Source: Gemmobacter caeruleus (GTDB lineage Bacteria; Pseudomonadota; Alphaproteobacteria; Rhodobacterales; Rhodobacteraceae). From it: 64,000 nt of DNA. The notes under the pieces were generated by a model. That model worked only from the letters and a program-made list of their open reading frames with translations, made no database searches and had not been told where the DNA came from. Below are positions 61,044 through 64,000 of this stretch, in pieces. A program made the position numbers and the translations under genes. Where the stretch lies: assembly GCF_008271655.1 (NCBI RefSeq), contig NZ_VKKX01000051.1, forward strand, positions 1-64,000. The letters run 5' to 3'. The number at the start of each line of letters is the position of its first letter. The stretch's first letter is position 1.

Positions 61044-62234
61044 TCAGCCCGCGCGCCGCGCGGCGAAACCGGCGACCCGCTCCGACGCCACGGCCCGCGC
61101 GGCGGTATCCATCTGCAACACGTCTTCCAGCTTCTTTGGGGCATTTCCAAGGCCCCCGGCGCCCGAAAGCACGGCAAGCGTTTCCTCGACCAGACCAGCC
61201 ATATCGGCAAAGCCGAGGCCGCCGCCAATGAAATGATCGAGAGCGATTTCCTTCGCGGCGTTGAAGGCCGCACCCGCCAGACCGCGCGTGGCCATCACCG
61301 CCCGCGCCAGCCGCAGCGCCGGATAGCGCGCCTCGTCCGCCGGGCGAAAGGTCAGTTGCCCCAGCGTCGCGAAATCCAGCCGCGCCACCGGCAGTTCCGC
61401 CCGCGCCGGCCAGTTCAGCGCATAGCCGATGGCATGACGCATATCGGCCGCGCCCAGATGCGCCATGATCGCCCCGTCACGATAGCCGACCATGGAATGA
61501 ATGATCGATTCCGGGTGGACGATCACCTCGATCTGCTCGGGCGCGACACCGAAATATTCTCGCGTTTCAATGACTTCGAGTGCCTTGTTGAACATCGAGG
61601 CGCTGTCGATGGTGATGCGCTGCCCCATGGCCCAGTTGGGATGGGCCAGCGCCTCGGCCACGGTGGCCCGCGCCAGACGCTCCAGCGGCCAGTCACGCAA
61701 GGCCCCGCCCGAGGCGGTCAGCACGATGCGTTCGACCGCCGCCATGTCCTCGCCCACCAGGGCCTGAAAGATGGCGCTGTGTTCGCTGTCCACCGGCAGG
61801 ATGCGCGCGCCATGCCGCGCCGCCTCGGCCAGAAGCAGCGGCCCGGCGGTCACCAGGCTTTCCTTGTTGGCCAGCGCCAGCGTCGTGCCATGGCGCAGCG
61901 CGCGGAACCCCGGCGCCAGTCCCGCCGCGCCGACGATGGCAGACATGATCCAGTCGGCCGGCCGGTCGGCGGCCTCGACCAGTGCGTCAGCGCCGGCCGC
62001 CGCCTCGACCCCGCTGCCGGCCAAGGCGGCGCGCAGGTCGGGCAGGCATTCGTCATGCGCGGTCACCGCGATCTCGGCCTGCAATTCGCGCGCCAGTTCC
62101 GCCAGCCGCGCCACATTGCGCCCGCCGGTCAGGGCCACGGTGCGGAACGCCGCCGCACCGCCCTGCCGGCGCATCAGATCGACAGTCTGTTCGCCGATCG
62201 ACCCGGTGACCCCGAAGATGGAGATGCGCCGCAC
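61044..62234 (-). CDS. dxr: 1-deoxy-D-xylulose-5-phosphate reductoisomerase
   Basis: Second step of the MEP isoprenoid pathway. The 396-aa enzyme has the NADPH motif ISIFGVTGSIGEQTVDLMRR, the metal site LPVDSEHSAIFQALVGEDMA (E in SEHSAIFQ) and the flexible loop MGQRITIDSASMFNKALEVI. It lies 12 bases upstream of rseP. Confidence 0.97.
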   Translation of the reverse strand: MRRISIFGVTGSIGEQTVDLMRRQGGAAAFRTVALTGGRNVARLAELARELQAEIAVTAHDECLPDLRAALAGSGVEAAAGADALVEAADRPADWIMSAIVGAAGLAPGFRALRHGTTLALANKESLVTAGPLLLAEAARHGARILPVDSEHSAIFQALVGEDMAAVERIVLTASGGALRDWPLERLARATVAEALAHPNWAMGQRITIDSASMFNKALEVIETREYFGVAPEQIEVIVHPESIIHSMVGYRDGAIMAHLGAADMRHAIGYALNWPARAELPVARLDFATLGQLTFRPADEARYPALRLARAVMATRGLAGAAFNAAKEIALDHFIGGGLGFADMAGLVEETLAVLSGAGGLGNAPKKLEDVLQMDTAARAVASERVAGFAARRAG

Positions 62235-62238
62235 CGCC

Positions 62239-63027
62239 CTAGCCCCCGATCACCGGGACACTGACCAGATTGACCAGCACCAGCACCGCGACCACGGCGA
62301 AGGCCAGCGCATCGAAACGGTCCATCACCCCGCCATGACCGGGAATGAGGTTGGAACTGTCCTTCACCCCCGCCCGGCGCTTGATCGCGCTTTCGGCGAT
62401 ATCGCCCAGTTGCCCGGCAAAGGCCACCAGCGGCGACAGCCAGACCAGCCCCGCCCCGCCATGCCCTGCGGCGTGAAAGGCCCAGCCCACCAGGGCCGCC
62501 CCGACCCAGCCGGCGACGGTGCCGCTCCAGGTCTTTTTCGGGCTGACGGCGGGCCAGAATTTCGGGCCGCCGAGAATGCGCCCGGCGAAATAGCCCGCCA
62601 CGTCGGACACCACGACCACCGCGACGATCCACAGGATGACCAGCAGGCCAAACCCTTCGCGCAGCACCACCAGCCCCAGCCCGGTCAGCAGGATCACGAT
62701 CGCATAGGCGGCGAAGACCCCCGCGTCGCGGCGCGGCCGGAAGGTGCCGATGATCGCCGGCAGCAAGACCAGCGCCAGCTTGCCGAAACCGGGGATGAAG
62801 GCGATGCCGGTCATCGCCAGCGCGCCCAGCCCGCCCAGCCAGAGCGCGGGCACCGATCCCGGCGCCTCGGTCATGCGCGCGAGCTCCCAGACCATCGCCG
62901 CCACCGCGACGATGACCAGCAGCTTGAACCACAGCCCGCCGGCCCAGATCGCCGCCGCACCCACGGCCAGCATCACCACCGCCGACAGCACCCGCGGCGC
63001 CAGATCGCCCCATTTGCCCCCGCTCAT
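62239..63027 (-). CDS. cdsA: phosphatidate cytidylyltransferase
   Basis: Makes CDP-diacylglycerol. The 262-aa integral membrane protein has about eight helices and the family signature SPKKTWSGTVAGWVGAALVG with IKRRAGVKDSSNLIPGHGGV and MDRFDALAF. It overlaps uppS by 4 bases and is followed by dxr after 4 bases. Confidence 0.96.
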   Translation of the reverse strand: MSGGKWGDLAPRVLSAVVMLAVGAAAIWAGGLWFKLLVIVAVAAMVWELARMTEAPGSVPALWLGGLGALAMTGIAFIPGFGKLALVLLPAIIGTFRPRRDAGVFAAYAIVILLTGLGLVVLREGFGLLVILWIVAVVVVSDVAGYFAGRILGGPKFWPAVSPKKTWSGTVAGWVGAALVGWAFHAAGHGGAGLVWLSPLVAFAGQLGDIAESAIKRRAGVKDSSNLIPGHGGVMDRFDALAFAVVAVLVLVNLVSVPVIGG

Positions 63028-63803
63028 GCGCCCACCACCCCGCCAAAGCGGCGCTCACGCTGGCCAAAGCGGCCGACGATCCGGCCCAGCTCATCCGGCG
63101 TGAAATCGGGCCAGAGCGTCTGGGTGAATTCATATTCGGCATAGGCCGCCTGCCAGGGCAGGAAGTTCGAGGTCCGCGTCTCGCCGCTGGTGCGGATCAC
63201 CAGATCCGGGTCGGGCAGATCGGCGGTATCGAGATGCTGACTGATCAGCTGATCGGTCACCTGTTCGGGCTTCACCAGCCCCGCCGCCACCGCGCGGGCA
63301 ATGTCGCGCGTGGCGCGCACGATCTCGTCCCGGCCGCCATAATTGATGGCGATGGTGAAATTCAGCCGGTCATAGGCGGCGGTGCGGGCCTCGATCCCCG
63401 CCATCAGCTTTTGCAGCTTGGGGTCCAGCCGGCTGCGGTCGCCGATAAAGCGCATGCGCACCGATTCCGCCGCCAGCCGGTCGGCCTCGCGTTCGATATA
63501 GCGCGCGAAGATCGCCATCAGGCCCAGCACTTCCTCGGTCGAACGCTTCCAGTTCTCGGTCGAGAAGGCATAGACGGTCAGCCAGCGGATGCCCAGATCG
63601 GGGGCGCAGCGCACGATCTCCTTCACCCGTTCGGCGCCCTTGCGGTGGCCCACCAGCCGCGGCCAGCCGCGATCGGTGGCCCAGCGGCCGTTCCCGTCCA
63701 TGATGATGGCGACATGCTCCACCCTGCGGCCAGAGCCGGCGGGGGCTGCGGTTGATGGCGTATCGCTGGTGGCCAAGATCGCCCCCCTGTCCGCGCGGGT
63801 CAT
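63024..63803 (-). CDS. uppS: undecaprenyl diphosphate synthase
   Basis: Makes the C55 lipid carrier for peptidoglycan. The 259-aa product has IIMDGNGRWATDRGWPRLVG, AFSTENWKRSTEEVLGLM and LVIRTSGETRTSNFLPWQAA, the cis-prenyltransferase motifs. ATG 63801-63803 leaves a ~25-residue low-complexity head; the frame extends upstream, but those residues are not family-like. Confidence 0.96.
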   Translation of the reverse strand: MTRADRGAILATSDTPSTAAPAGSGRRVEHVAIIMDGNGRWATDRGWPRLVGHRKGAERVKEIVRCAPDLGIRWLTVYAFSTENWKRSTEEVLGLMAIFARYIEREADRLAAESVRMRFIGDRSRLDPKLQKLMAGIEARTAAYDRLNFTIAINYGGRDEIVRATRDIARAVAAGLVKPEQVTDQLISQHLDTADLPDPDLVIRTSGETRTSNFLPWQAAYAEYEFTQTLWPDFTPDELGRIVGRFGQRERRFGGVVGA

Positions 63804-63811
63804 GCAGGCCG

Positions 63812-64000
63812 TCAGACCTGCATGATCTCCTGCTGCTTGGTTTCCAGCGCCTTGTCCACCATGGCGATGTGCTTGTCGGTCAGTTCCTGCACCTCGTCCG
63901 ACCACATCTTCTGGTCGTCCTCGCCCATGCCGGCGGTCTTGGCCTTCTTGATCTGGTCCATCCCGTCACGGCGCACATTGCGGATCGCGACCTTGGCGCT
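63812..64000 (-). CDS. frr: ribosome recycling factor, C-terminal part
   Basis: The last 62 codons, reading [20 protein letters not shown] to the end [10 protein letters not shown]. These match the conserved helical arm and C-terminus of Frr, which splits post-termination ribosomes with EF-G. The stop TGA is at 63814-63812, 8 bases from uppS. The N-terminus lies beyond the window; pyrH and tsf usually follow upstream. Confidence 0.95.
   Translation of the reverse strand, partial: SAKVAIRNVRRDGMDQIKKAKTAGMGEDDQKMWSDEVQELTDKHIAMVDKALETKQQEIMQV

Noticed and set aside
59658-62264. 868-codon open frame antisense to rseP and dxr
   Set aside because: Shadow; both minus-strand genes are intact and family-length.

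Overview
The window is about 64 kb of GC-rich alphaproteobacterial chromosome. It most resembles family Rhodobacteraceae (Rhodobacter/Paracoccus-like). Pointers are the gene orders glnB-glnA, secDF followed by the ccmABCD-ccmG (hel) cluster, sciP-ctrA, the sulfite-reduction block with DUF2849 and DUF934, and the run frr-uppS-cdsA-dxr-rseP-bamA-skp-fabZ-lpxA-lpxI-lpxB. The genus cannot be fixed from the sequence alone. Apart from one insertion-sequence end at the left edge this is mostly core genome with a few accessory pairs.

Layout. 1-210: right end of an IS3-family element. 0.26-5.4 kb: nnr, then glnB-glnA (nitrogen sensing and glutamine synthesis) and two little-known genes. 5.4-14.6 kb: a mixed accessory stretch with an oxidoreductase/N-demethylase-like pair, a TetR regulator with two operators and a divergent membrane protein, purB, two small secreted proteins sharing a Cys-Trp-Cys motif, a lone fliG, a DMT exporter with a lipid-A-type acyltransferase, and a DUF1223 protein. 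14.9-17.6 kb: acnA. 18.6-24.8 kb: a long minus-strand block of cytochrome c maturation (ccmABCD, ccmG) and Sec export (yajC, secD, secF). 25-28.4 kb: HxlR regulator/oxidoreductase pair, serS and a lytic transglycosylase. 28.6-34 kb: ssb, an acyltransferase, two Fe-S assembly proteins, tpiA, a DMT transporter and a P450. 34.2-38.8 kb: Lrp regulator divergent from assimilatory sulfite reduction genes and fpr. 38.9-45.8 kb: an alanine-rich repeat protein, infC, an OmpA-like protein, the rpsF-rpsR-rplI operon, a GSU2403-type nucleotidyltransferase-fold gene, hisI and a SufU-like scaffold. 46-51.7 kb: a 40-residue membrane peptide, recG, ligA, ctrA and sciP. 51.9-53 kb: mnmA. 53-64 kb: one long envelope-biogenesis run ending in partial frr.

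How genes work together. The right-hand run links undecaprenyl-PP and phospholipid precursors (uppS, cdsA), isoprenoids (dxr), envelope proteolysis (rseP), outer-membrane protein assembly (bamA, skp) and lipid A synthesis (fabZ, lpxA, lpxI, lpxB). yajC-secDF drives export and ccmABCD-ccmG matures periplasmic c-type cytochromes. sciP and ctrA form the CtrA regulatory core.

The least explained structures are regulatory. (1) A helically phased array of five GTTC repeats abuts a probable promoter, which also holds an 18-bp palindrome, in front of a 40-aa membrane peptide (46.1 kb). (2) Two CTAC-N13-GTAG operators, 36 bp apart, lie in front of the nucleotidyltransferase-fold gene (43.9 kb). (3) Twin 18-bp TetR-type palindromes lie between a tetR gene and a five-helix membrane protein (7.8 kb). 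No CRISPR array, rRNA or tRNA gene was seen.
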